A stretch of 64,000 nucleotides of DNA from Anthracocystis setariae (taxonomy: Eukaryota; Basidiomycota; Ustilaginomycetes; Ustilaginales; Ustilaginaceae), in NCBI GenBank assembly GCA_928724745.1, contig CAKMXJ010000003.1, forward strand, positions 186,001 through 250,000, read 5' to 3'. Both the position numbers and the translations under genes were made by a program. This document shows, piece after piece, positions 1 through 10,042 of the stretch; the stretch's first letter is position 1, and every line of letters begins with the position of its first letter. The notes under the pieces are model-generated. The model ran no database searches. It saw only the letters and a program-made list of their open reading frames with translations, and was not told where the DNA came from.

Positions 1-480
1 GTGAAGGGGCGATGCTTGAGAGGTAGAAGCGAACTTATGCTGGCTTGAAGTAGGCGCCGAGAAAGTTGGTGTGAGAAACCCAAGCGGGGTGAGATGAAAG
101 TCAGTAAGAAGAAGACGCTTTGCCCGACCGAAAGGGCATCTTGACACCATTTGCTTCTGCTGTTGGTGCCAAAGGGGTGCTCGGAAAGAGCGAGCAATGC
201 TGCAGAGTAGTGGCAAGAGGATGTGAATGGAAAAAGAGAAAATGTCGCAGCAAAGTCACTGCTTGGACGCTGTCGTCGTGCATACTGTATCTGTCGGTCA
301 TGACCCGAACAAAAAGAAAGTGGAAAAGGGCCCAAAAAATAGAGTTAGTTAGGAGAAACCGATGCATAAGGTTTTAGACCCGACCCTCTTGCACATATAT
401 TGCCAACTTGCTTTCTTGTTCACCTCAACCCGACCGACATCGATCAAGCAAGCATTCATTCATTCATTCGTTAGCAGCGG
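1..480. other. Non-coding left edge and PTRHD1 promoter
   Basis: No convincing gene is seen here. Short open frames on both strands lack recognisable motifs. A TATA-like stretch (CATATAT) lies near 394-400, about 80 bases before the PTRHD1-like start, and a short ATTC repeat precedes the start at about 453-468. The far left may belong to a gene outside the window. Confidence 0.5.
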
Positions 481-1023
481 ATGTTGTCATCGAGTTTGAA
501 CCTCTTGAAACGGTCCACTATACCTGTTATCGCACCTTTGTCGTTACGAGCCATGTCAAACGCTCCGGCTGCTACTGTAGCGACGCCGACGCCGCTGGTG
601 ATGCAGATCGTGGTGGACCCGTGCTCGGAGGCGCTCACCTGGCCACGCGGCCCACTCATGGCACAGGCATCGCATGCATGTATCGCTGCCATCCAAACCT
701 CGCTCTGCTCGCACGCAACACAGGAGTACATCTCGACATGGAATCTGGCCGCAATGCACAAAGTAGTGCTACAAACATCCAAAGATGGAAAGGCCAAGAT
801 GAACTTACACGAGCTCTCTGAGAAACTCACCACAGCAAGAAACGAGTATGAGGACAAGCTGAAACATTCACATGGCAACAAGGGGGAGGAAGACGAGTTT
901 CCGAAGCATTACTTATGGGTGGAGCAGCCAGAAGGAGTTGCAACGTGCTTAGCAATCGCTCCCAATCGAAAGCCTACAGCTCTCAAGAAGATTTTACGAT
1001 CTTGTACGCTGTTGAAAGATTAG
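481..1023 (+). CDS. PTRHD1: PTRHD1-like peptidyl-tRNA hydrolase family protein
   Basis: The 180-residue product resembles PTRHD1, a divergent member of the Pth2-type peptidyl-tRNA hydrolase fold. Visible family signatures are a first strand followed by a Trp-Pro-x-Gly and Ala-Gln-Ala-Ser-His-Ala stretch (about residues 41-70), MHKVVLQ (about 92-98) and the WVEQPEGVATCLA stretch (about 145-157). The C-terminus resembles the short Leu/Lys-rich end of the animal protein. The first about 25 residues are Ser/Leu/Arg-rich and could be a mitochondrial presequence; a second Met at residue 25 (SLRAMSNAP) is the alternative start. Enzymatic activity of this subgroup is not firmly established, so the family call is surer than the function. 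It converges with Trs23. Confidence 0.75.
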   Translation: MLSSSLNLLKRSTIPVIAPLSLRAMSNAPAATVATPTPLVMQIVVDPCSEALTWPRGPLMAQASHACIAAIQTSLCSHATQEYISTWNLAAMHKVVLQTSKDGKAKMNLHELSEKLTTARNEYEDKLKHSHGNKGEEDEFPKHYLWVEQPEGVATCLAIAPNRKPTALKKILRSCTLLKD

Positions 1024-1182
1024 GACACGATGGTACGGATGAAACCGAAAGGCAGCCCAAAACCGGGTCGAACCTAATCAGGATGTGGGTGTGGGTGTGT
1101 GTGATTGCGAGAGAGATACAAGTACAAATGAGAGTAGGGTTGGGTATAATCGAGAGCGACAGAGATCGAGGCGGTGGACAAG

Positions 1183-1726
1183 TTAAGGCTTGACGAGTAA
1201 CTGTATGGCTTTGTCGAAGCTTTCGATACGGACGGGCATCTCGGGTGTGTAAAAGGGATTCTTCATGACCTGATCCGCAAACGCCTCGTAGCATCTATGC
1301 AACACTCCACTGGGATTTGGATGCGCTGGACTCGTGACCAAGACGAATTTCGTACCTATCCTCCGAATCGTAGAAAGAGAGAGAGAGAGAGAGAGAAAAG
1401 AGTGGCTCTAGTCAGTGCACTGTGCTCTTTGTGCGCAGATTCAGCGGCGGAATGGGGATGATGATGTACACACCTGTTAAAGTGACCATGACTCGAATAG
1501 TAAAGTGCTCTGCGTCCAAGCTTTCGATTCCGCTACAAGCACGACTAGGTACCGGGTTGAGTTTCGCAGTGATGGCGTGAATGCCGTGCAATGTTCCTGC
1601 TAGGACGAGGTATTCGTTGCTGCTGAGTCGACCTGCGTTGGGCATGCAAGAGGCGTTGGGGTGGACAAAGTGCTCGGATTGATAGATCAACCCTCCGGCT
1701 TTATTAATGATCCACAGCGAAGACAT
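1183..1726 (-). CDS. TRS23: TRAPP complex subunit Trs23 (TRAPPC4, sybindin), two exons
   Basis: Exons are 1726..1474 and 1355..1183, with a 118-nt intron (1473..1356; donor GTGTGT, acceptor ATAG) holding a GA dinucleotide run. Spliced product is 141 residues. Exon 1 begins with the signature IINKAGGLIYQ and continues through LSSNEYLVLAGTLHGIHAI and SGIESLDAEHFTIRV to TLTG. Exon 2 resumes exactly in the conserved GTKFVLVTSP and ends with MKNPFYTPEMPVRIESFD, all typical of the longin-fold TRAPP subunit 4. TRAPP acts as a tethering complex and Rab (Ypt1) exchange factor at the Golgi. The start was chosen at the Met just before the family's N-terminal beta strand; an upstream in-frame extension to 1804 is not conserved in style. 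It is short like the fission yeast protein. Confidence 0.88.
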
Positions 1727-2481
1727 GATGGCGATTCGAGTCGGGCAGCCGCCTCTGGTCGTGGCAAGTGTTCGGAATGAGCCGATGCAAGTGATTAAAA
1801 GCAAACGAGTGTCTGTCGGAGATGAGCCGAGTCAGGTGTGTATGTATGTGTCACTGAGATTGTGGCAGACAGAGGAGAGAGAGTGTGTGTGACAGAGTGG
1901 ATGGTCTGAGCGGGTGTCTGTTTGGCTTGGACTTGAACCCTGAATGGTGCGCTTGTACCGGCCGGGTGGAAGAAATGCTGTGCCAAAGTACAGAATCGCG
2001 CTGATCCAAAAGGAGAGGCGACCACAGAGAGAGGCGCAAAGGATTGAATGCACAGCGCGAATTTGTATTCGTGATTGGCTGTGGCTTTGGAGAGTTGAAG
2101 AAGAAAATGAAAGGGACACTCAATTGCAACTCTGTAATTACAAACTGCAACTGCTAAGTGAAGGCGAAAAAAAAAATAGAGAAAGAAAAAAAATATTCCA
2201 AGTGAGGCAGTGAGTGGTGTTAGACATCTTCTTGCCGTCGAGCTGCACACACCAGACAGGGATCATCTTCAGCATCTTCGTCGCCGCCGCCGCCGCCGCC
2301 GTCGTCGTCGTCGTTGACACTATCACCACCATCCTGCCCTACTCCAAGTTGCACGTCTATCTTCAACCTACGTGCATACCATCTGATCCTTTCTCTCCTT
2401 TGGCAACGGATTGCGCAAAACCATCACTAGCGCGCTTGCATCTGCATTGGTCTCCAACAACACCTGTTCTGTCTCGCAATC
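1727..2481. other. Divergent promoter region Trs23 / eIF3m
   Basis: This 755-base gap separates two divergent genes. It contains A-rich stretches at 2168-2200, a trinucleotide run of GCC then GTC at about 2281-2312, and a CT-rich stretch (2385-2402) before the eIF3m start. Open frames through it are low in complexity and look accidental. Confidence 0.5.
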
Positions 2482-3762
2482 ATGTCGGCTGACCTCGTCA
2501 CCGTTCTCGCCGAGGGCACCTTCGAGGATCAAGTTGTGGAAGTTTCCGCCTTCCTCTCTCGCTCCCAAGCCGAGGCCTCTCGCAACGACTTTGTCGCCAA
2601 ATTCCAAGCTCTCGCTCTCGAGGCAGAGCCCACTCCCTCACCCGATGCCGACACCGACACCGCTGCTGCTTCCAAGCCTGACAAGAAAAAGTCGACGGTC
2701 CAGTCGCTCGTTTCCGAAGTAAAGTCGTTGGGAGAAGGTACCGACCGTGAACTTGAAGGTGTCTACAACCTGATCGCCTCGCTCATTACTTGCACCTTTG
2801 CCGACGACGCCGCGCAGACCGCTTCGCTTCTTACCAACCTCGTCAACGCCGTCAGCAAGCAAGGTTCGGCCGACAAGAACAACGTCCGATACCGCATCCT
2901 CTCCAACCTGTTCAACTCGCTCCCTGCCACCTCTCCGCTTCGCCTCACCATCTTCAACGCGCTGCTCAACCTGGCTTCGGCGAACGATGACCTGGACTAC
3001 CTTACGTCTTCGTTCAAAGCGCTGCCGCAGTGGCTTGCGCAGTGGCAAGTGAGCGAAGCGGACAAGGCGGCATGCCTCGAATCCGTCGCCAAGGCACTCG
3101 AGGGTGCTGAAAAGGAACATGGCCAGACGAACAAAGCGTACCAGTTTCTGCTTCTCCACCTGCGATACATTTCGATCAATGCCGTAGGCACCGATTCGAC
3201 GCGTCAAGCTGCCGAACGAACCGTCGCTGCCGCACTGCGTCTGCCCAAACTTTACGAGTTTGAAGACCTCCTGCAAATTCAAGCCGTCACCTCGCTCAAC
3301 GGTACGCCCATCTTTGATCTGCTCAAGATCTTGGTCGGCGGTTGCGCCGGTGACTTTACCATTTGGGCTGAAAAGCACGAGGCGGAATTGGCGCGTTTGG
3401 AGCTATCGCACGATTTGTTGGTGCACAAGATTCGTCTGTTGGATTTGGCCGATCTGTGTGCACTCAGTGTATCGTCGGATGTGTCGTATGCGTCGATTGC
3501 TCAGACGCTCAACATCGACCATGACGAGGTCGAGTTGTGGGTCATCGATGTCATCCGTGCCGGTCTCGTTTCCGGTAAACTCAGCCAGGTCAACGAAGCG
3601 TTCCGTGTTTACAAGAGTACCCACCGACAGTTTGGCATTCAACAGTGGAAGCAGTTGGAGGCTAGACTGGTTCAGTGGCAGAACAGCATCAACAGCATTG
3701 TCGACTCCATCGCCGCAACAAGGGGTGCAAAGTTGCCCGAGACCGTCGAAGCTCATGCCTAA
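2482..3762 (+). CDS. Translation initiation factor eIF3 subunit M
   Basis: The single-exon 426-residue protein matches the eIF3m pattern: an N-terminal helical half containing [32 protein letters not shown] and FLLLHLRYI, and a C-terminal PCI domain (about residues 215-375) with [15 protein letters not shown]-like winged-helix segments ([21 protein letters not shown]) and the closing SGKLSQ. eIF3m is part of the octameric PCI/MPN core of eIF3, which scaffolds 43S pre-initiation complex assembly in the cytosol. The Ala/Asp/Lys-rich linker around residues 50-75 is typical of this genome. The ATG follows a CT-rich leader. The main alternative, a proteasome or COP9 PCI subunit, fits less well. 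Confidence 0.85.
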   Translation: MSADLVTVLAEGTFEDQVVEVSAFLSRSQAEASRNDFVAKFQALALEAEPTPSPDADTDTAAASKPDKKKSTVQSLVSEVKSLGEGTDRELEGVYNLIASLITCTFADDAAQTASLLTNLVNAVSKQGSADKNNVRYRILSNLFNSLPATSPLRLTIFNALLNLASANDDLDYLTSSFKALPQWLAQWQVSEADKAACLESVAKALEGAEKEHGQTNKAYQFLLLHLRYISINAVGTDSTRQAAERTVAAALRLPKLYEFEDLLQIQAVTSLNGTPIFDLLKILVGGCAGDFTIWAEKHEAELARLELSHDLLVHKIRLLDLADLCALSVSSDVSYASIAQTLNIDHDEVELWVIDVIRAGLVSGKLSQVNEAFRVYKSTHRQFGIQQWKQLEARLVQWQNSINSIVDSIAATRGAKLPETVEAHA

Positions 3763-3877
3763 AAATTGTATGCGCCTTTCTTGCAATTTTTTTTTTTGTT
3801 TAGTTCAGTGCAATGCGAGGTATTCTTGATAAGCCACATATGTGTGTGAGGGAGGCGTATATGATGATTGTGAGGGA

Positions 3878-4936
3878 TTAACAAGGCAGATGAGCCAACG
3901 CTTGGTCGAGTTCTGGATCGTCAAAATCATCATCGTCGTCGTCGTCGTCGTCGTCGTCCTCATTGTTGGTCATGGGTACATCCACATGCTGACTTGCGAT
4001 TTGACTTTCCAACCACAACTGTTCAAGTTCTTCATCACCTGCATCCCAATACGGATCCATCACCTCTTCTCCCTCTTGCTGCTGCTGCTGCTGCTGCTGT
4101 TGTTGTTGTTGTTCGAGCCACGAGAGTTGATCTGGGTCGATCCAACCAATTTCCAAATGACCCTTTAACTCGTAAATCCTCTTCAGCCTTTGATACTCTG
4201 CAAGAATTTTCCTTCTGGTCATTTCATCATCCTCTTCCCTCTCCCCCTCCGCCTCCGCCTCCGCCTCCGCCTCCGTTTCCGCGCCCGGTGAAGATGAAGC
4301 GAATGGGGGAAGATCGTCGTCATCATCCTGGTCCATTTCGTCGGAGAACAAACCGGGCGTTGCGCCATCGACGCCCTTTCTGAATGTCAACACTTGCTCC
4401 TGTCGCTTTACCCATCGCGACTGATCCATCGCGCGCTGACAACGATCAAAGAAGCTCTGACGGTAGGCAGATGCACTTGCACTCGAGAGAGTATGGTCCT
4501 TGTGCGGCCTGCGCACGGGGAGAGAGGTGGAGCCAGTTAACGTAGGTCGAGAGCGCGCACGACGAGACGACGATGACGATGAAGATGACGAGTGAGAGCC
4601 GGTCTGCCGCGCAAAAAAACGTGCGCGCGTAGCTTCCACTGCAGCAAGCGTCGACGCAGGGTACACACTCTCGCTCGGTGACGAAAAGACCTGCCATGGC
4701 AGCATGTGCGCCTCTCCACCGTGCGTCGTGTTGCTGGGCCCGACGTTGAGAGTTGAGGATGATTGTGAACCCGGATCAGCTGGGTTGATGTATTGCTGGG
4801 GATGGCTTGTGCTAGCGTGTGGTGGCGAGTGCCAAGTCATGGTGGATGAAGGCGGAAAGTGGATGCTGCCGCAAGGGACCGATGCTGCGAAAGCTGGATA
4901 AGATTGAGGTTGCTGCGAGACGAACACGCCCGCCAT
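3878..4936 (-). CDS. Acidic, polyQ/polyD low-complexity protein of unknown function
   Basis: I do not recognise a family. The 352-residue product has a Ser/Pro-rich N-terminus, a Ser run (about residues 115-125), a conserved-looking basic segment YRQSFFDRCQRAMDQSRW (about 160-177), a Glu/Ala repeat, a helical KILAEYQRLKRIYELKG segment with EIGWIDPDQLSWLE, a Gln run of about 12 and an Asp run of about 10 near the C-terminus. The YRQSFF...DPDQLSWLEQ parts look like the constrained core. The start at 4936 is the first ATG. The sequence just upstream reads like an intron 3' end (CTAAC followed by CAAG) so a leader intron is possible. Position relative to eIF3m is tail to tail. Confidence 0.7.
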   Translation of the reverse strand: MAGVFVSQQPQSYPAFAASVPCGSIHFPPSSTMTWHSPPHASTSHPQQYINPADPGSQSSSTLNVGPSNTTHGGEAHMLPWQVFSSPSESVYPASTLAAVEATRARFFARQTGSHSSSSSSSSSRRARSRPTLTGSTSLPVRRPHKDHTLSSASASAYRQSFFDRCQRAMDQSRWVKRQEQVLTFRKGVDGATPGLFSDEMDQDDDDDLPPFASSSPGAETEAEAEAEAEGEREEDDEMTRRKILAEYQRLKRIYELKGHLEIGWIDPDQLSWLEQQQQQQQQQQQQEGEEVMDPYWDAGDEELEQLWLESQIASQHVDVPMTNNEDDDDDDDDDDDFDDPELDQALAHLPC

Positions 4937-5231
4937 CTTGTTGTCGAAAGGGTTAGTTGAGTAGGACAAAAGTGTCAGGAAGCCTCACCAAGCACCCTTC
5001 AATGGTGGAAGGGAGAGAGAGGTGTTGGATGATGATGATGACGAAAGGAGTAGACAACTCTAAAGGGGTTCATAGCGAAGCGCAAGTGTGCACTCATTTA
5101 CGCCACAAAGTGGAGTTGCACTTTCCCCCCCAAAAAAGGAAAAAAAAAAAAAGGGAAAGGCGGCGCGCACTTTACGCGTCGAGAATCCTTGTTTGAAGAA
5201 GAAGAAGAGATTCTTGATCTAACAAAATTCA

Positions 5232-6266
5232 CTAATAATGTGGTTTTGCTCTCTCATCCTCACCTTTGTCCTCTTGGTATACTCTCGACTCCAACAGATA
5301 GTCCACCAGCGATGGAGGCACGAGATGCTTGAGTCTCGACTTCTTCTCCTCTAGATCCAAGGCTGTTTCCTTGAGAAGCGTTCGGATCTTGGTGGAGCTC
5401 AGCTGCGACTGGTGCGCATCGATATCAAGCATGGCTATTGAACCGTGCTTGACCCAAGGCGCGACATTATCCGACTCGAGCAGCTCATCCTCTTGCTTCC
5501 TCGCTTGTTCCTTTGCCCCATTCGCACTGCATCGTGAATCAAGCAGCAGCTGCGGGTACGAAGAAGGATCGCGACGAGCGCACACAAAAGTGGTGCGCTC
5601 CTCCCGGAAGAATTGGCTACATTGCTGTTGGAACTCGTCGAGCGAACCATAGTACTTGAGCTGGAATACGCGCAACAATGTATCGAAGCCCACCACCCAA
5701 TGGAATCTCGTTGCGATCGCTTCTTGTGCGCCTTGCGCCTTCTGCTGCTGTTGTCGGACAAGTTTGCAAGTTAGGGTAGATTTGGCAAAGATCAGTGGTT
5801 TATCCACCAGCCCGACTGCAACGTTGGCTGAGTGGCCGGACGAGGATTGGATGCGCTCTACATCTTTTGCCAAAAGTGTCATCATTTCGATTCGTTGCGA
5901 GAGGGTTGCATCGCCTGGCTTTCCGGTCCCCTTGTCGGCGTTGAGTGTGGAGAAGAGGAGCAAGTGACCATCGTACGAGTTCTTCTGTTCGGCGAGGATG
6001 GGCGAAGAGAGCAGGAGAGCGAGGTGAGCCTGGGAAGGTGGGTTGAAGCAAGAGTCTAGTACTGCAATATCGATGGCCTTGTTGCTAGCCGTGACGTCCT
6101 TTTCTCGAGAGTTGGAGCCAAAGGGCCAATTCGGATGCGACGAGTACACCAGACGCACTCCAGAGCCAGTGGCTGCAGCTGACCGAGCAATCTTGCTAGC
6201 CAGCATCCTATCGGTTTGAAGCTCTTCTATGCTTATACTTGGATGTATGAGTGATGTGCGCGCCAT
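5232..6266 (-). CDS. Pof1-like nicotinamide-mononucleotide adenylyltransferase family protein
   Basis: The 344-residue product has the nucleotidyltransferase fold signatures. DSCFNPPSQAHLALL (about residues 71-85) stands where the family has the (H/T)xGH nucleotide-binding motif, WVVGFDTLLRVF comes in the middle, and LSSTKIRTLLKE near the end corresponds to the ISSTxIR motif. Fungal Pof1-type proteins are annotated as NMN adenylyltransferases of NAD synthesis or salvage; activity here is inferred from family only. Note that the GH of the classical motif is AH here. The start chosen is MARTSL at 6266. An in-frame ATG at 6446 would add 60 residues but would overlap the leader of the divergent epsilon-COP gene and lacks family resemblance. 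Confidence 0.75.
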   Translation of the reverse strand: MARTSLIHPSISIEELQTDRMLASKIARSAAATGSGVRLVYSSHPNWPFGSNSREKDVTASNKAIDIAVLDSCFNPPSQAHLALLLSSPILAEQKNSYDGHLLLFSTLNADKGTGKPGDATLSQRIEMMTLLAKDVERIQSSSGHSANVAVGLVDKPLIFAKSTLTCKLVRQQQQKAQGAQEAIATRFHWVVGFDTLLRVFQLKYYGSLDEFQQQCSQFFREERTTFVCARRDPSSYPQLLLDSRCSANGAKEQARKQEDELLESDNVAPWVKHGSIAMLDIDAHQSQLSSTKIRTLLKETALDLEEKKSRLKHLVPPSLVDYLLESRVYQEDKGEDERAKPHY

Positions 6267-6512
6267 CTTGATTGTGGAACAGATGGTAGGAGCACAGCCG
6301 AAGAAGCGTAAAGTAGATGCATGAGTGTCGTCGAGATGTTGCATCCTATCCGAGGGCATTCGATTCGTATCGCACGAGACAGCCGGCAATGCCGAGATTG
6401 ACAGCGCGACTCGGAAAGGGTGAGCATCAACACTTTGATGTTGCATTCAGCTTGTCCGCCTCTCACCATCACACCCTTTCCAGCATCAAGTACAGTAACA
6501 AGCGTTGTCAAG

Positions 6513-7484
6513 ATGGAGTCGACTCTGTTTCAAGTTCAATCGCTATTCTACCAGGGTGCCTACCAGGGCTGCATCGAGCTTGCCATCTCGTCATCCTCCA
6601 GTGCACGTTCTTCCGATCCCAACACCATCTCGACGCTTCTGTACGCCGCTCGATCCCACCTCGCACGTTCGCCCTCCGACCCTGCCTCGGCTCTCTCGCT
6701 TCTGCAATCGCTCAATTCCACCGAACCTCACGTTCTAGCCGTCACAGCTCTGGCACGCTTCATCCAAGCACACAATCAGCACGATGCCGACGGTACATCT
6801 CGCCAACTGGTCAACCTCACCGAACTGCTCGATCACGCCACGCTCAACACTTCCACCGGCCAAACCATCCGTTGCGCCACCGCCACCGCGCTCTTCCTCG
6901 ACGGTGATGCCGAAGAAGCACTCAACACGCTCTCCGTCACTGGCTTCGGCGGATGTCAGGAAATCGAATGCGTCGCGCTAGGCGTGCACATCCTCCTCTC
7001 TATTCACCGACTCGATCTTGCCGAGAAGGAATACCTCGCCGCACGCACCTGGGCGGACGACTCGCTTCTGATCCAACTCATCGAAGCCTGGATCGGCCTC
7101 GCCAAAGGTGGTCGCTCCACACAACAAGCTTTCTACGTCTACGACGAGCTCGCCCAAAACCCAGCCACGGCAAACACCCACAACGCCATCGCCAATCTGA
7201 TCGGAAAAGCTACAGCCCTCGCCGCAAACGCCGACTACGCTTCCGCCTCAACCCAGCTCGAACAAGCCGCAAACCTCGACAACAACAACAACAACAACAA
7301 TAATGCCGATATTCAGGCAAATTCAATCACGCTAGCGTCGCACACACAATCGTCGTCACCACTACAGTCCATCGACCAACTCGCCAAAGCCAACCCTACC
7401 CATCCACTCACAGTCCAGTACAAAACACTCCATTCCCAGTTCGACCAACTAGTCGCCAAGTTCACCACCCTCGTAGACGCCTAA
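6513..7484 (+). CDS. Coatomer (COPI) subunit epsilon
   Basis: The 323-residue protein matches epsilon-COP: N-terminal LFYQGAYQGCIELA, then TPR-like helical repeats including TALFLDGDAEEALNTL, CVALGVHILLSIHRLDLAEKEY, LIQLIEAWIGLAKGG and AFYVYDELAQNPAT, and a C-terminal HPLTVQYKTLHSQFDQLVAKF. Epsilon-COP stabilises alpha-COP in the COPI coat for Golgi-to-ER retrograde transport. An Asn run (about residues 260-268) interrupts the C-terminal repeats, a simple-repeat insertion. The start at 6513 aligns with the family; an in-frame ATG at 6420 exists but lies in what looks like leader sequence. Confidence 0.88.
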   Translation: MESTLFQVQSLFYQGAYQGCIELAISSSSSARSSDPNTISTLLYAARSHLARSPSDPASALSLLQSLNSTEPHVLAVTALARFIQAHNQHDADGTSRQLVNLTELLDHATLNTSTGQTIRCATATALFLDGDAEEALNTLSVTGFGGCQEIECVALGVHILLSIHRLDLAEKEYLAARTWADDSLLIQLIEAWIGLAKGGRSTQQAFYVYDELAQNPATANTHNAIANLIGKATALAANADYASASTQLEQAANLDNNNNNNNNADIQANSITLASHTQSSSPLQSIDQLAKANPTHPLTVQYKTLHSQFDQLVAKFTTLVDA

Positions 7485-7623
7485 TAGCCCAAAACTTGTT
7501 GTTTGTCAACTAAGTTGGTAACACGGTCGAAATGCCCCCCCCCCAAAAAAAAAGAAGAGTGAGATTTTACGAGTAGGATACAAATACATGTACAAACAAA
7601 GCGAATTGGCGATGGATTGAGGT

Positions 7624-9357
7624 TTAGCGTTTGCCGTTGACAACGACGCGTGCAGAGAGGGCGGGGGAGACGGCGATGGGGTCGATATCCGACATTGAAC
7701 TCGAGTCGGCTGGCAGTGCTGTGGTGGAACCGAGACCCAAACCTCTCGTCCTTCCACTTCGTCTGTGGTTGTGCGTGGGTTCGTGATCGTCCGCCTCGGC
7801 ATCTGCATCTTCCATGTCGTGGTCAGCATGAACATGGTGAACCAAATCAAGATCGGCTAGAATGGGCTTGGCTGCACGCGAGGCGAAAAACGTCCTCTTG
7901 GCCCTACCCTTCCCCCTCCCCGCACCCACCCCGTTCTGAGCGATATACTTGAGCCCCAAATCATGCTCAAACGCTCCAAGCGGATCCATAATGCCAACCA
8001 CCTTGCTCCCACCTCCACTCCCCCTAGCTGTAGCCCTAGCCCATAATCCACCATCCGGCTCTCGCTCATCACCAGACAACTCGTCATCCCACTTCTGCGT
8101 ATGTGCATCCCTCAACCGCTGCGAAATCCTCTCATCCAAATCCGAATCGTCATCATCCGACACATCCACATCCGCAGGATTCAACGTAGTCCTCGGCGTC
8201 TCCTGCATCTGCACCGCTGGCGCCGACGGCAAGTTGCGTAGGTTGTCGATGATCTTGGTGCGCAGATTGTCCAGATACTCGCGAGTGTTGAGGTTGTCCA
8301 TCGACGTCGGCGGCACTTCGAGCTTGTACTCGGGACCAAAGTACTGGATGTAGTCGTTGAACGGCAGATCCTCATCCAACCTCTCGCCTACGAGCAGCCC
8401 AGTTTCATACGTCCAGGTGCGCGCGACGTTGCGGACCGTATATCCACCACCACCGAGCGTGATCAGAGGCACGTCGAATGTCTGCATAAACGCGACGCAG
8501 TCCGCATGTCCTCGCATCGAGAGGTTAAAGCAGCCAAGTTTGTCACCAGCCAGCGAGTCGGCACCGCACTGGAGCACGACGGCACCTGGACGGTACCATT
8601 CCATGATGTGCGAGATGACGGGGCGGAAGATGTTGCCAAACTCGAGATCACCGATGCCATCACGCAGGGGTACGTTGACACAGTAGTTCTTGCCCTTCTT
8701 GAGACCGATATCGCGCACATCGCCTGTGCCAGGGAAGAAGTCACCAAACTTGTGGAACGATGCCGTCATCACCCTATCCGTGGTATAGAACGCCTCCTCG
8801 ACGCCGTCGCCGTGGTGGATGTCGATGTCGATGTACAAGACGCGCAGATGCACACGCAGCAATTCGAGGATCGCCAAGACAATGTCGTTGACGTAGCAGA
8901 ATCCACTCGCCTCCCTCTTCTTGGCGTGGTGCAATCCGCCCGCCCAGTTGATGGCGACGTCGGACTCGCCCGAGTTGAGACGTGTTGCCGCGGCGAGCGA
9001 GCCACCGGCGGAGATGGAACAGAACTCGTACAAGCCGTCGAACGCGGGGCAGTCCTCGCCGATGAGGTAGCGCGTGCCTTCGTTGGTGAGCTCGTGCACA
9101 GACTCGGGTGTGACGCGGTGGAGAAAGTCGACGTACTCGTCGGTGTGGAAGCGCGTCATCTGGTCGCGGGTAGCACGCTTGGGGCGGAGGATGTCCATCT
9201 TCTTGTGTAGGCCATAGTTGGTGACGAGGTTGTGTGTCATTCGCATGCGGTGAGGCTTCATGGGATGGCCGAGGCCGTAGCTGAAGTTGCCAACATCGTG
9301 GTCGTAGTAGTAGGCTACTCTCTTACGAGGAGTGCGGAAGATGGGAGCCGGCTCCAT
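7624..9357 (-). CDS. RPD3: Class I histone deacetylase, Rpd3 type
   Basis: The 577-residue protein carries a complete class I HDAC domain (about residues 12-390). The active-site pieces are visible: the His pair H143-H144 in GLHHAKK, zinc ligands D179 and H181 in DIDIHHGDG, third zinc ligand D267 in QCGADSL, and catalytic Tyr306 in GGGGYT. The QMQETPRTT stretch after the domain resembles Rpd3 rather than Hos2. A C-terminal extension of about 180 residues is acidic, then Gly- and Arg-rich ([16 protein letters not shown]), a possible nuclear signal. It would deacetylate histone tails within Sin3-type corepressor complexes; complex membership is inferred. It lies tail to tail with epsilon-COP and shares a promoter region with the ELYS-like gene. 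Confidence 0.93.
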   Translation of the reverse strand: MEPAPIFRTPRKRVAYYYDHDVGNFSYGLGHPMKPHRMRMTHNLVTNYGLHKKMDILRPKRATRDQMTRFHTDEYVDFLHRVTPESVHELTNEGTRYLIGEDCPAFDGLYEFCSISAGGSLAAATRLNSGESDVAINWAGGLHHAKKREASGFCYVNDIVLAILELLRVHLRVLYIDIDIHHGDGVEEAFYTTDRVMTASFHKFGDFFPGTGDVRDIGLKKGKNYCVNVPLRDGIGDLEFGNIFRPVISHIMEWYRPGAVVLQCGADSLAGDKLGCFNLSMRGHADCVAFMQTFDVPLITLGGGGYTVRNVARTWTYETGLLVGERLDEDLPFNDYIQYFGPEYKLEVPPTSMDNLNTREYLDNLRTKIIDNLRNLPSAPAVQMQETPRTTLNPADVDVSDDDDSDLDERISQRLRDAHTQKWDDELSGDEREPDGGLWARATARGSGGGSKVVGIMDPLGAFEHDLGLKYIAQNGVGAGRGKGRAKRTFFASRAAKPILADLDLVHHVHADHDMEDADAEADDHEPTHNHRRSGRTRGLGLGSTTALPADSSSMSDIDPIAVSPALSARVVVNGKR

Positions 9358-10042
9358 GACGACAGTTGGCTATTCGAGAACGGATGGCTAGCTAGCTCTT
9401 TCAACCGAGCCTGGTCATGCAGTGGGTGGGGGGATGGACGAATGGAACAAAGTGTCGAGATTGTGTGGATGTTGAGATGCACTGATATGATGGTGGAGCG
9501 GAGGATGGCAGCGTGGATGGTCACGAAGCTGCTGCTGCTGCGAAGAAGAAGAATGAGAGAATGGAAGATGCTCAAGCGGGGGGGATGATGGGGTCCACAC
9601 ACGGCTGAGAGATCAGAGAGCCGACTTTTGAGGCGATTCGGTGCGTTGCGTTCCTTTTGCAGAATGCATTTAACAATTATATATTATTAATAATTTCCAA
9701 ATAATAATATCGCTCGTGCGTTGGTGCCCAATCGCGATTTGCTTTCCGACGAGACCCATTCACATCGGGAGAGATGCAATGCCAAGTGAAAACGCGTCTT
9801 GCCCGATTCAGTCCAACACTATGATAGACCTGTTGAAATGGAGCGTGCGTCAACTGCCTCAGCTGCACTAACAGGAAGATGCCACAACGCAAAAAAAATC
9901 TCGACAGCAACCAACACCATTTCCAAACATCTTTCTCTTTCTCTCTCTCTCTTTCTTACCAACATCATCGTCATATCCCATTGCCGGTTCAGCTTGGATT
10001 GGACGTACCCTTTCGTGTCTATCGCGATCCGACCAACTCATC
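9358..10042. other. Divergent promoter region RPD3 / ELYS-like
   Basis: This 685-base gap has an AT-rich patch at about 9670-9710 (TATATATTATTAATAATT type), an A run at 9892-9899 and a CT-rich tract at 9931-9957 just before the ELYS-like start. No gene is supported. Confidence 0.5.

Noticed and set aside
8506..9210. 234-residue open frame on the plus strand
   Set aside because: Antisense to the Rpd3-type deacetylase active-site region; no independent motif.
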